A DNA stretch of 6,681 bases from Pyrinomonadaceae bacterium (GTDB taxonomy: Bacteria > Acidobacteriota > Blastocatellia > Pyrinomonadales > Pyrinomonadaceae), in contig JAICPV010000125.1 of the NCBI GenBank assembly GCA_025929655.1, positions 1 through 6,681 of the forward strand, in the 5' to 3' direction. The translations under genes and the position numbers were made by a program. Shown here one piece after another: positions 1 through 5,754 of this stretch. Under the pieces are notes generated by a model, which had not been told where the DNA came from, made no database searches, and worked only from the letters and a program-made list of their open reading frames with translations. Within the stretch, counting starts at the first letter, position 1. The number at the start of each line of letters is the position of its first letter.

Positions 1-2
1 AC

Positions 3-818
3 ACAATTACAGCTTTCGCGACATTTCTACTTGTCTGCATCGGCGTGGCACAGGAAAAGAACGACATCGTTTCGACACGTGAAATGGACCGTATCAACTG
101 GATGGAATTCCGCGACAACGTTCCTTCCAGGATCAAAACCGTGATCCTTCCTACGGGCACGCTCGAACCGCACGGCGTAATAAATAACGGCGCCGACAAT
201 ACCGCTCCATTCGCTATGGCAAAGACCATCGCGAAACGCACAAACGCCATGATCGCCCCTACGCTGCCGTACGGTATCACCGGCTCGATGGAATCGTATC
301 CCGGAGCGTTTCAGATAACCGAATCTGCCTATCGTCCGTTTGTGAAACAGATCCTGGAGGGCCTGGTCAAGAACGGTTTCCGCAACATCATAATCATGAA
401 CGGTCATGGCGGCGGGCAGACGTCCGTTTTGCAATCTGTGGCTGCAGAAGTGGCCACCGAAAAACGCGTGAGAACGCTCGTGATCAATTGGTGGTCGTTC
501 GCATCCGACGAAACGAAGGAAGTTTTCGGAGAGGACGGCGGCCACGCGGGGAACAACGAAACGGCGTTCATACAATCGATCGATCCCACTCTTGTTCATC
601 CGGAACGATATAAAGGTCCCGAAATGACGACCGCATACCCGGCCGCCGGAACATGGTCTGCCGTTCCCTTTCCTTCATCGATCGGGCTCTACCAGAAAAA
701 TCAGGGCCACCCGGTCTTCGATCAAAAAAAGGCCGACATATATTACAAAAAAGTCACTGACAAGGTTGCGAATCTTATCATCGACACGATCAAAAAATGG
801 GACCTTGCAGGGATCTGA
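3..818 (+). CDS. Exported creatininase-family amidohydrolase, 5' end cut by the window
   Basis: The family comprises metal-dependent amidohydrolases (creatininase, MftE-like peptidases, formamide hydrolases). The substrate here cannot be read from sequence. Visible family signatures, numbering from the GTG at 45 as residue 1: LPTGTLEPHG (E41, H43), GADNTAP (D51), MNGHGGG (H121) and GGHAGNNETA (E172). These fit a two-metal site made of Glu, His, Asp, His and Glu. The GTG at 45 is unlikely to be the true start: the frame stays open to the window edge, and codons 3-44 plus the GTG encode TITAFATFLLVCIGVAQ, a typical signal-peptide core followed by a plausible cleavage site before QEK. The protein is therefore probably periplasmic or secreted, and its start lies left of the window. 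The stop is TGA at 816-818. No terminator is evident before the promoter of the next gene, so some read-through is possible. Family assignment is firm; the function within the family is open. Confidence 0.88.
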   Translation, partial: TITAFATFLLVCIGVAQEKNDIVSTREMDRINWMEFRDNVPSRIKTVILPTGTLEPHGVINNGADNTAPFAMAKTIAKRTNAMIAPTLPYGITGSMESYPGAFQITESAYRPFVKQILEGLVKNGFRNIIIMNGHGGGQTSVLQSVAAEVATEKRVRTLVINWWSFASDETKEVFGEDGGHAGNNETAFIQSIDPTLVHPERYKGPEMTTAYPAAGTWSAVPFPSSIGLYQKNQGHPVFDQKKADIYYKKVTDKVANLIIDTIKKWDLAGI

Positions 819-828
819 AACGCCTGAT

Positions 829-856
829 TTGAAATTAATGGAACTTTTCGTATGAT
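829..856 (+). promoter_or_regulatory. Sigma70-like promoter for the tetR-S41 unit
   Basis: TTGAAA (829-834) and TATGAT (851-856) each differ by one base from the sigma70 consensus hexamers and are separated by 16 bp. The -35 box begins 11 nt after the creatininase stop codon. The predicted transcript would start near 862-864, just before the palindrome at 870-898. Inferred from sequence match only. Confidence 0.6.
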
Positions 857-869
857 AGCTTCGTCTAAC

Positions 870-898
870 AAATGACCAGATCGCGATTTTGGTCATTT
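870..898. promoter_or_regulatory. Nested palindrome, candidate TetR operator
   Basis: Perfect 9-bp inverted arms AAATGACCA (870-878) and TGGTCATTT (890-898) surround an 11-nt centre. That centre contains a second palindrome, ATCGCGAT (880-887), whose axis falls within half a base of the outer axis. The element lies just downstream of the predicted transcription start and just upstream of the ATG at 907 of a TetR-family gene. This is where autorepressing TetR proteins commonly bind. The symmetry is seen; the binding role is inferred. Confidence 0.6.
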
Positions 899-906
899 CC
901 CATATT

Positions 907-1509
907 ATGAATCGATCAACAAAACAGAAAACCACTCGGGACGCGATCCTGGATGCCACGGACCGACTTTTAGCAAAAAATGGTTACAAGAAGATGACCA
1001 TCGACGACCTGGCAGAAGAAGTTGGCATCGGCAAAGGCAGCGTTTACCTGCATTTTGAGAGCAAAGGCGATATCGCCTTGTCCCACATCGACCGCATCAT
1101 TGAAAGGCTTAAGTCGAATTTGTCGGAGATGGCTTCCTCTAGCGCGGCGGCGGACGTGCGGCTTCGCAAGATGATAATGGAGCGTATTATGTACCGCTTT
1201 GACAGCGTACAGCATTATTCACAGAGCTTGAATGAGCTGCTGGCAACCATTCGGCCGCGGCTGCTCGACCGCCGGCGCCGATATTTTCGGGAAGAGGCCG
1301 GAATTTTCTCTCGTGTCATGGCGGACGGCAAGAAGACCGGCGTTTTCACACTCAAGGATCCGCAAAAGGCGGCCGAGGCTGTTCTAGATGCAACAAACGC
1401 GCTCCTGCCTTACAGCCTCAGCGCGTACGAGCTGGGCGAACGCGAAGAGTTGGAAAAGAAGGCGTCGAATGTCGCAGACCTGATTTTGAACGGATTAAAA
1501 AAGCGTTAA
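907..1509 (+). CDS. TetR/AcrR-family transcriptional regulator
   Basis: A 200-residue DNA-binding repressor-type protein of usual TetR length. Residues 10-55 form the conserved N-terminal helix-turn-helix: RDAILDATDRLLAKNGY, then TIDDLAEEVGIGKGSVYLHF with the family pattern ending in Y-x-H-F. The rest is an all-helical, poorly conserved ligand and dimer domain, including an Arg-rich stretch (RPRLLDRRRR, about 117-125) and a final acidic/basic helix. The ATG at 907 is chosen over the in-frame TTG at 889 because the TTG lies inside the palindrome at 870-898 and would add only six atypical residues. No Shine-Dalgarno sequence is visible before the ATG. The S41 peptidase gene begins 15 nt after the stop, so the two are very likely co-transcribed and controlled through the palindrome upstream. 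The inducer is unknown. Confidence 0.9.
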   Translation: MNRSTKQKTTRDAILDATDRLLAKNGYKKMTIDDLAEEVGIGKGSVYLHFESKGDIALSHIDRIIERLKSNLSEMASSSAAADVRLRKMIMERIMYRFDSVQHYSQSLNELLATIRPRLLDRRRRYFREEAGIFSRVMADGKKTGVFTLKDPQKAAEAVLDATNALLPYSLSAYELGEREELEKKASNVADLILNGLKKR

Positions 1510-1511
1510 TT

Positions 1512-1519
1512 AAAGGAGA
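1512..1519 (+). promoter_or_regulatory. Strong Shine-Dalgarno site of the S41 peptidase gene
   Basis: AAAGGAGA, containing the AAGGAG core, ends 5 nt before the ATG at 1525. It is the only strong ribosome binding site seen in the window, and it fixes this start. Confidence 0.8.
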
Positions 1520-1524
1520 CCTTT

Positions 1525-2631
1525 ATGCGTTACAGGCAATTATTCACATTTTTGTTCATAGCAGCGATTGCATACGTGGCGCTCCCGCGTGTGTACGGCC
1601 AACAGCCTCAGGCCCCGCCTGACATGACGATCGACGCGGCGACGCGCAATGCCGTCATCGATGTACTTCTGAAGGAGCTCAACGATTCTTACGTATTCGC
1701 GGAAACCGCGAAAAAGATGGAATCGGACATTCGCGGCCGCATGTCCGCAAAGGAATACGACAATGTGACAAGCGCTCGCGAATTTGCGTCGAAGCTGACC
1801 GCCGACCTGCAGAGTGTCAGTAAAGACAAACATCTACGGGTTCGATACTCATTCGAAAAGTTTCCGGATCGAAAGGACCGCCGCGAGCCGACGGCTGATG
1901 AGGTCGAGCAGGGCCGCTGGTTCAATAGGCGTGTCAACTACGGGTTCGAGCGCGTAGAGCGCATGAATGGCAACATCGGGTATATCGACCTTCGCGGATT
2001 CAATGACCATGAGGCCGGAGCCGAAACGGTTGCGGCCGCAATGGCCTTCCTGCAAAACACTGAAGCCCTGATCTTCGATCTTCGGCAGAACGGTGGGGGA
2101 AGCCCGGCGATGATCCAGTTGATCTCCTCTTATCTGTTCGGTGATAAACCGGTCCATCTTAATGACCTATATTGGCGAAAACAGAATAAGACCGATGAGT
2201 TCTGGACGAAGCCGGAGTTGGCCAAGATCAAATTTACGAACAAAGAAATCTACGTTCTCACCAGCAATTACACGTTTTCCGGGGCTGAAGAATTTTCCTT
2301 TAACCTGAAAAACCTAAAACGGGCGACGATCATCGGAGAAACGACCGGCGGCGGCGCGCACCCTGGCGGTACGGTCCGCCTCGCAGATCATTTCGCAGCG
2401 TTTATCCCGATCGGACGTGCTATCAACCCGATCTCTAAAACGAATTGGGAAGGCACAGGTGTCGAACCCGATATAAAAGTGCCTAAAGAACAGGCTTTGA
2501 AGATCGCTTACAAAATGGCCCTTGAAAAGTCGCTCACGGCGATAAAAGACCCGCAAGTGCAGAACGGTGTTAAGGGCTTGATAGCTCAAACTCAGAAGGA
2601 GCTGGAGGATTTAAAGCCAGCAAAACCTTAA
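1525..2631 (+). CDS. Secreted S41-family (tail-specific/IRBP-like) serine peptidase
   Basis: A 368-residue protein with an N-terminal signal peptide (MRYRQ, then a hydrophobic stretch to about residue 20 and a likely cut near VYGQQ). It is followed by a helical N-terminal domain (about 35-105) and the S41 catalytic core. Core marks: DKHLRV (101-106, conserved His103), GNIGYIDLRGF (149-159), LIFDLRQNGGG (182-192), and TSNYTFSGAEEF (246-257), where Ser252 is the expected nucleophile. GETTGGGAHPGG (271-282) and GTGVEPD (310-316) follow. The Lys of the Ser-Lys dyad of CtpA-type members is not present in the GETTGGG segment, so this belongs to the IRBP/tricorn-core-like branch, probably using His and Glu with Ser. 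There is no PDZ domain between the N-terminal domain and the core. It is expected to act outside the cytoplasm. The gene follows a TetR gene by 15 nt, and its transcript ends at the hairpin at 2665-2695. The substrate is unknown. Confidence 0.88.
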   Translation: MRYRQLFTFLFIAAIAYVALPRVYGQQPQAPPDMTIDAATRNAVIDVLLKELNDSYVFAETAKKMESDIRGRMSAKEYDNVTSAREFASKLTADLQSVSKDKHLRVRYSFEKFPDRKDRREPTADEVEQGRWFNRRVNYGFERVERMNGNIGYIDLRGFNDHEAGAETVAAAMAFLQNTEALIFDLRQNGGGSPAMIQLISSYLFGDKPVHLNDLYWRKQNKTDEFWTKPELAKIKFTNKEIYVLTSNYTFSGAEEFSFNLKNLKRATIIGETTGGGAHPGGTVRLADHFAAFIPIGRAINPISKTNWEGTGVEPDIKVPKEQALKIAYKMALEKSLTAIKDPQVQNGVKGLIAQTQKELEDLKPAKP

Positions 2632-2646
2632 CTCACGAATGAACGA

Positions 2647-2709
2647 AAAAGTGAGCACACACAGAAAGCGGCAGGTTCGATACCTCGCCGCTTTTCGCAT
2701 TTCACTTTT
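2647..2709. terminator. Nested hairpin, probable bidirectional terminator
   Basis: The core stem is AAAGCGGC (2665-2672) with GCCGCTTT (2687-2694), extended inward by AGGT (2673-2676) and ACCT (2682-2685), with a TCGAT loop and one bulged C. It is followed by T at 2695 on the plus strand. An outer 8-bp pair, AAAAGTGA (2647-2654) with TCACTTTT (2702-2709), encloses it. It sits between the convergent ends of the S41 gene (2631) and the receiver-like gene (2717). A and T runs on both flanks allow termination in both directions. The T tract is short. Confidence 0.65.
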
Positions 2710-2716
2710 GAACCTT

Positions 2717-3175
2717 TTATCGCTTCCAGTAGTTTTTGATCTTCAGATCGAGCATTGGAAACGCGCAGTATTCGACATTGCGGCCCGATTCGCGCAGTTT
2801 CACCACCATCGGGATCGCGGCGTCCGCGTTTCGCGTATGGACGATTATTGTCGCGGCCCGCTGCAATTCGGATTTCTCGTTAAGCCACTCCGCGATCGCC
2901 ATTCCCGTACGAGCATCGTCGCCATGCTCGTTCGATTCATAATGATGCGGAAGAAGGTCGTGGTCGAGAAAAATGGCATCGTAAGTTTTGCCGGCGAGCA
3001 TCTCCTTCGCCTTCTCGACGGTTTCCGCGACATCGAGTCCGTCGCCGTCAAATCTTTTTGCGAACCATTTGTGCCGCCGCGTGTCGTCGTCAAGCAAAAA
3101 CACGCTGATCGGGGCACGCTCGACGGAGGGGTCCGCCAACCCAAAACGGAGCAATAGATTGCGAAAAACGCCCAT
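2717..3175 (-). CDS. Stand-alone receiver-like protein, cyclic-phosphate processing receiver (cREC) type
   Basis: A 152-residue protein with a receiver-like alpha/beta fold and no output domain. First strand with an acidic cluster: SVFLLDDDTRRHKWF (D29-D31). Third strand: YDAIFLDHDLLPHH (D71, H72, D73). Fourth strand: ATIIVHTRN (H113, T114, N116). Then NVEYCAFPML, where a canonical receiver would carry the conserved Lys. The LDHDL plus VHTxN pairing and the missing Lys fit the family named cyclic-phosphate processing receiver domain better than a phosphorylation-switched response regulator. That family was proposed from comparative genomics to act on RNA ends with cyclic phosphates; this function is a prediction. 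No kinase, ligase or cyclase gene is adjacent. The gene is divergent from the DnaC-like ATPase and converges on the S41 gene. The ATG at 3173-3175 is the first good start and lacks a clear Shine-Dalgarno. It could also be an orphan receiver of unknown role. Confidence 0.72.
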   Translation of the reverse strand: MGVFRNLLLRFGLADPSVERAPISVFLLDDDTRRHKWFAKRFDGDGLDVAETVEKAKEMLAGKTYDAIFLDHDLLPHHYESNEHGDDARTGMAIAEWLNEKSELQRAATIIVHTRNADAAIPMVVKLRESGRNVEYCAFPMLDLKIKNYWKR

Positions 3176-3209
3176 AAATTCAATGCTTTGTATAAGCTAC
3201 GATTTTAAC

Positions 3210-3220
3210 ACAACGGTTGT
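3210..3220. repeat. Short palindrome in the divergent promoter region
   Basis: ACAAC-G-GTTGT is an 11-bp perfect palindrome with a central base. It lies in the 98-bp interval (3176-3273) between the start codons of the receiver-like gene and the DnaC-like gene. It could be a shared operator, but it is short enough to arise by chance. Nothing else structured is seen in this interval except the -10-like box at 3255. Confidence 0.3.
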
Positions 3221-3254
3221 TCGGCGGTTATTCCGGTTTGCCGGGTCGTGATGT

Positions 3255-3260
3255 TATAAT
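3255..3260 (+). promoter_or_regulatory. Perfect -10 box (TATAAT) upstream of the DnaC-like gene
   Basis: TATAAT ends 13 nt before the ATG at 3274. No good -35 box is found at 16-18 bp upstream (the best, TTCCGG at 3231-3236, matches poorly). If used, the transcript would begin only about 6-8 nt before the ATG, giving a nearly leaderless mRNA. This agrees with the absence of a Shine-Dalgarno. Confidence 0.4.
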
Positions 3261-3273
3261 CTGCTTCCGCTCT

Positions 3274-4044
3274 ATGCCCAGGTCGCAGGAAAAAACGAAA
3301 CTATCGGTCGTGTCGAACGACGGCAAGCTTAATTCGTCAAACGGCGGCAGTGACGTTTGCCAGAAATGTTTCGGCTCCGGAATGGAGATCATTGCCGGCA
3401 AAGGTGCGCGACAGTGCGAGTGTCAGAAGAAGATCGGAAAGACAAACCCGTTCGAAAAAGTTCGTGTACCGCGACGGTACAGCGAATGCCACTTCAACAG
3501 CTACGCGCCCGGCAATCCCACGCAGTCACAGGCAGTTCGGTACGCGATGAAGTTCACGCAGGAATTCCCGGCTGTCGATCAGGGATTGCTTCTAATGGGA
3601 CCGGTCGGCGTCGGCAAAACGCATCTCGCCGTTTCGATCCTGAAAGGGCTAACCGAGCGCGGCGGATTTTCGTGTTTGTTCTGTGAATTCGGTTCGCTTT
3701 TGAAAGAAATTCAGGATTCCTACAACGCATTTACGCATACATCGGAACTCGCCGTTCTTTCTCCCGTTCTGAATGTCGACGTTCTCGTGCTGGACGAGCT
3801 TGGTGCTTCGAAACCGACTGATTGGGTCCGCGATACGATGGCACACATCATCAACACGCGCTACAACGATAAAAAACACACGATCTTCACGACCAACTAC
3901 CTGGACGAGCGTCATGGGAATGAAGAAACGCTCGAGGACCGCATCGGAATTCGTCAGCGTTCCCGGCTTTTTGAAATGTGCAAAACGATCGAAATAAAAG
4001 GTGCGGATTATCGTAAAACGAAATACGGCCGCGGGATCAACTAG
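3274..4044 (+). CDS. DnaC/DnaI/IstB-like AAA+ ATPase with N-terminal cysteine cluster
   Basis: A 256-residue AAA+ ATPase of the DnaC (helicase loader) and IstB (transposition helper) group. Residues 29-50 hold C29-x2-C32-x15-C48-x-C50, a probable zinc-binding knuckle like that of DnaI/DnaC-type loaders. The AAA+ core follows: Walker A GPVGVGKT (109-116), Walker B VLVLDELGA (170-178) with D174 and E175, sensor-1 IFTTNY (204-209), and a C-terminal RIGIRQRSRLFEM (223-235) with candidate arginine-finger residues. It most likely loads a replicative helicase, or helps another DNA-acting partner, in the cytoplasm. There is no transposase gene beside it, which argues against an IstB role. The ATG at 3274 is preferred to the in-frame TTG at 3217, since the latter would place the TATAAT box inside the coding region. 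Its last 8 bp overlap the convergent msrQ gene. Confidence 0.85.
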   Translation: MPRSQEKTKLSVVSNDGKLNSSNGGSDVCQKCFGSGMEIIAGKGARQCECQKKIGKTNPFEKVRVPRRYSECHFNSYAPGNPTQSQAVRYAMKFTQEFPAVDQGLLLMGPVGVGKTHLAVSILKGLTERGGFSCLFCEFGSLLKEIQDSYNAFTHTSELAVLSPVLNVDVLVLDELGASKPTDWVRDTMAHIINTRYNDKKHTIFTTNYLDERHGNEETLEDRIGIRQRSRLFEMCKTIEIKGADYRKTKYGRGIN

Positions 4045-4636
4045 CTTTCTGTACCGCCGGTCTTTTCAACCACATCAACCTGGCAAGCAGTGACGCCGCC
4101 AACACAACACCGAACAACGCCGGGTACAAAATATCCGACTTCACGATCATCCAGAAATGGATCACGCCGAGGATAGCGGCGACGTACGTGAGCTTGTGCA
4201 GCCGGGCCCAGTTTTTCCCGCCGAGCCGCTTGACCATTTTGTTCGTCGACGTGATCGCGAGCGGAACGAGCAAAGCGAAAGCGATCATCCCGATCGCGAT
4301 AAACGGCCGCTGCACGATGTCTGCAGCGATCGTTGAAAGCCCGAGGCTTTTGTCGAAAATGCTGTACGTTATCAAGTGCAAGCAGCCGTAAAAGAATGCA
4401 AAAAGCCCCAGCATCCGCCTGTATTTGATCAGCTGGTTCCATCCGAATAGTTTTCTGAGCGGGGTGACTGCTAGTGTGATCAGCAAAAATGAAAGTGTAA
4501 GAACTCCGGTGGCCCTCAGGAAGAATTCGATCGGATTTGGGCCGAGACGCTGACTCGCCCAATCGAATAAAAGGAGGCCGAGCGGCATCAAAGCGTTCAC
4601 GCCGATCAGCAGTTTGTAAAAGCGAACGTCGTTCAT
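4037..4636 (-). CDS. msrQ: MsrQ, haem b membrane subunit of periplasmic methionine sulfoxide reductase
   Basis: A 199-residue inner-membrane protein that passes electrons from the quinone pool or a flavin reductase through haem b to MsrP. About six membrane helices are visible (near 8-24, 40-58, 75-92, 110-128, 150-167 and 170-188). Family hallmarks: KYRRMLGLFAFFYGCLHLITY (71-91), QRPFIAIGM (109-117), LAITSTNKMVKRLGGKNWARLHKLTY (126-151) and GVIHFWMIVK (157-166). His87, His147 and His160 match, with a constant offset of four, the haem-ligand histidines 91, 151 and 164 reported for the E. coli protein. Length is normal. It lies 83 nt downstream of msrP on the same strand and probably shares its transcript. 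The ATG abuts the end of the inverted repeat filling that spacer, and no Shine-Dalgarno is visible. The stop lies inside the end of the convergent ATPase gene. Confidence 0.93.
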   Translation of the reverse strand: MNDVRFYKLLIGVNALMPLGLLLFDWASQRLGPNPIEFFLRATGVLTLSFLLITLAVTPLRKLFGWNQLIKYRRMLGLFAFFYGCLHLITYSIFDKSLGLSTIAADIVQRPFIAIGMIAFALLVPLAITSTNKMVKRLGGKNWARLHKLTYVAAILGVIHFWMIVKSDILYPALFGVVLAASLLARLMWLKRPAVQKAS

Positions 4637-4637
4637 T

Positions 4638-4720
4638 GTTCGGAGTTTAAGCTTTAGCTTGCGTAATTTGATAAACAGGATCGCAGTTAAACAAAGCCAA
4701 CTAAAGCTGGAACTCCAAAC
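4638..4720. repeat. Imperfect inverted repeat filling the msrP-msrQ spacer
   Basis: Two 25-nt arms, 4638-4662 and 4696-4720, pair with 20 matches of 25. The best blocks are GGAGTT/AACTCC (4642-4647 with 4711-4716) and AGCTTTAG/CTAAAGCT (4650-4657 with 4701-4708). The centre of about 33 nt is A+T-rich. One arm ends one base from the msrQ start codon and the other reaches the last base of the msrP stop codon, so the element accounts for essentially the whole spacer. It has no strong GC stem or T tract, so it does not look like a standard terminator. A dispersed REP- or MITE-like element, or an mRNA fold tuning msrQ translation, is possible. Confidence 0.6.
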
Positions 4721-5682
4721 TAAAAATGCTTCCTTAGATCCATCCCGTCGTAAAGGCCTGCAACTTCGTCGGCGTATCCGTTAAACATCAAGGTCGGCCG
4801 CATCGAAAGTTCGCCGATCCTTCGCTCGGTCGCCTGCGACCATCGCGGATGATCGACTTCGGGATTCACGTTCGAATAGAAGCCGTATTCGCTCGGACCG
4901 GCAATGTTCCATGTGGTCGGCGGTTCGCTTTCAGTGAGCGTGATCTTGACGACCGACTTAATGCTCTTGAATCCGTACTTCCACGGCACGATCAATCGAA
5001 CAGGTGCTCCATTTTGGTTGGGAAGCTGTTTGCCGTAAAGCCCTGTCGCCAGGATCGTCAACGGATGATATGCCTCATCCAACCTCAACCCTTCGATGTA
5101 CGGAAAATCGATGCCCGCTGCAAATGACGACTGCATCACTTTCGGATCGTAATGCGTTTCGAAAGCAACATACTTCGCAGTCCCAAGCGGTTCGACTTGA
5201 TCGAGCAGTGATTTCAGTGGAAATCCGACCCACGGGATCACCATTGACCAGGCCTCAACGCAGCGGAACCGATAGGTCCGTTCTTCCTGGGGAAACTTCA
5301 GGATCTCATCGATATCGAACGTTTTCGGCTTTTGCACCAACCCGCCAACCTCGACCGTCCACGGGCGCGTGATAAGCTTTTGGGCTTTACGCGCGACAGC
5401 TTGTTTGTCTGTCGAGAACTCGTAATAGTTGTTGTAATTGGTGATGTCTTCGAACAGATTTGGGTCGCCGACGCCCGACTCGGTCTTCGGTGTTTCGACG
5501 TTTGTGATCTGAGCGGTTTCGGTTTGCTGTATCGGCTGCGGATTGAAAAATCGATATGTCAGGCCGGTCGCTGCCGCCGTCCCCGCCAGAAGTCCGGCGC
5601 GGATAAAATTGCGCCGGTTCAGGTAAACATCTGCCGGGGTTATTTCGCTTGAAGGCGGCTCTGAAAATTTCCTGGCGGCCAT
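4720..5682 (-). CDS. msrP: MsrP, molybdopterin-dependent periplasmic methionine sulfoxide reductase
   Basis: A 320-residue catalytic subunit that reduces methionine sulfoxide residues in envelope proteins damaged by oxidants, taking electrons from MsrQ. The N-terminus has a twin-arginine signal (NRRNFIRAG, 22-30) followed by a hydrophobic segment to about 45, so it is exported folded by Tat with its cofactor. The sulfite-oxidase-type molybdopterin fold shows TNYNNYYEFSTDK (81-93), RPWTVEVGGLV (106-116), YRFRCVEAWSMVIPW (137-151) with Cys141 as the molybdenum ligand, and VPWKYGFKSIKSVVKI (232-247). Length matches the family. It precedes msrQ in the usual order. The ATG at 5680-5682 has no Shine-Dalgarno; a possible promoter with a palindromic spacer lies directly upstream (5691-5719). 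The gene follows deoC by 72 nt on the same strand but is functionally unrelated to it. Confidence 0.95.
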   Translation of the reverse strand: MAARKFSEPPSSEITPADVYLNRRNFIRAGLLAGTAAATGLTYRFFNPQPIQQTETAQITNVETPKTESGVGDPNLFEDITNYNNYYEFSTDKQAVARKAQKLITRPWTVEVGGLVQKPKTFDIDEILKFPQEERTYRFRCVEAWSMVIPWVGFPLKSLLDQVEPLGTAKYVAFETHYDPKVMQSSFAAGIDFPYIEGLRLDEAYHPLTILATGLYGKQLPNQNGAPVRLIVPWKYGFKSIKSVVKITLTESEPPTTWNIAGPSEYGFYSNVNPEVDHPRWSQATERRIGELSMRPTLMFNGYADEVAGLYDGMDLRKHF

Positions 5683-5690
5683 AGTTGTTT

Positions 5691-5719
5691 ATTCGAGCAA
5701 ACCGAAAGACCGGTTTCAA
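5691..5719 (-). promoter_or_regulatory. Candidate msrP promoter with a palindrome in its spacer
   Basis: On the minus strand, TTGAAA (5714-5719) and TCGAAT (5691-5696) are spaced by 17 bp. The first is one mismatch and the second two mismatches from consensus. The perfect inverted repeat AAACCG-N6-CGGTTT (5699-5716) occupies the spacer and overlaps the -35 box, as an operator would. The start of transcription would fall only a few bases before the ATG at 5682. The same hairpin could be a weak terminator for deoC, though it has no proper T run. Confidence 0.4.
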
Positions 5720-5754
5720 CACTCGCCGCGCAAAAACGCTTGCCAATTTGATGC

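Noticed and set aside
30..44. LLVC as a lipoprotein lipobox in the creatininase-family protein
   Set aside because: The residue before Cys is Val rather than Gly, Ala or Ser, and a normal signal-peptidase I site follows.
45..47. GTG as the start of the creatininase-family gene
   Set aside because: The frame stays open to the left edge and encodes a signal-peptide core, so this GTG is an internal valine near the cleavage site.
27..599. Minus-strand open frame of 190 codons opposite the creatininase gene
   Set aside because: His/Arg/Val-rich shadow of the conserved plus-strand gene, with no family motif.
889..891. TTG as the tetR start
   Set aside because: It lies within the palindrome at 870-898, adds only six residues untypical of TetR proteins, and an ATG follows at 907.
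2639..3157. Plus-strand open frame of 172 codons
   Set aside because: It lies opposite the receiver-like gene, starts with no ribosome binding site, runs through the terminator hairpin and has an Arg/His/Phe-rich composition with no recognisable motif.
3217..3219. TTG as the DnaC-like start
   Set aside because: The added 19 residues have no family counterpart and the stretch contains the TATAAT box and part of a short palindrome.
3274..4044. IstB of an IS21-type element
   Set aside because: No transposase gene, terminal repeats or target duplication are visible, and the flanking genes are intact.
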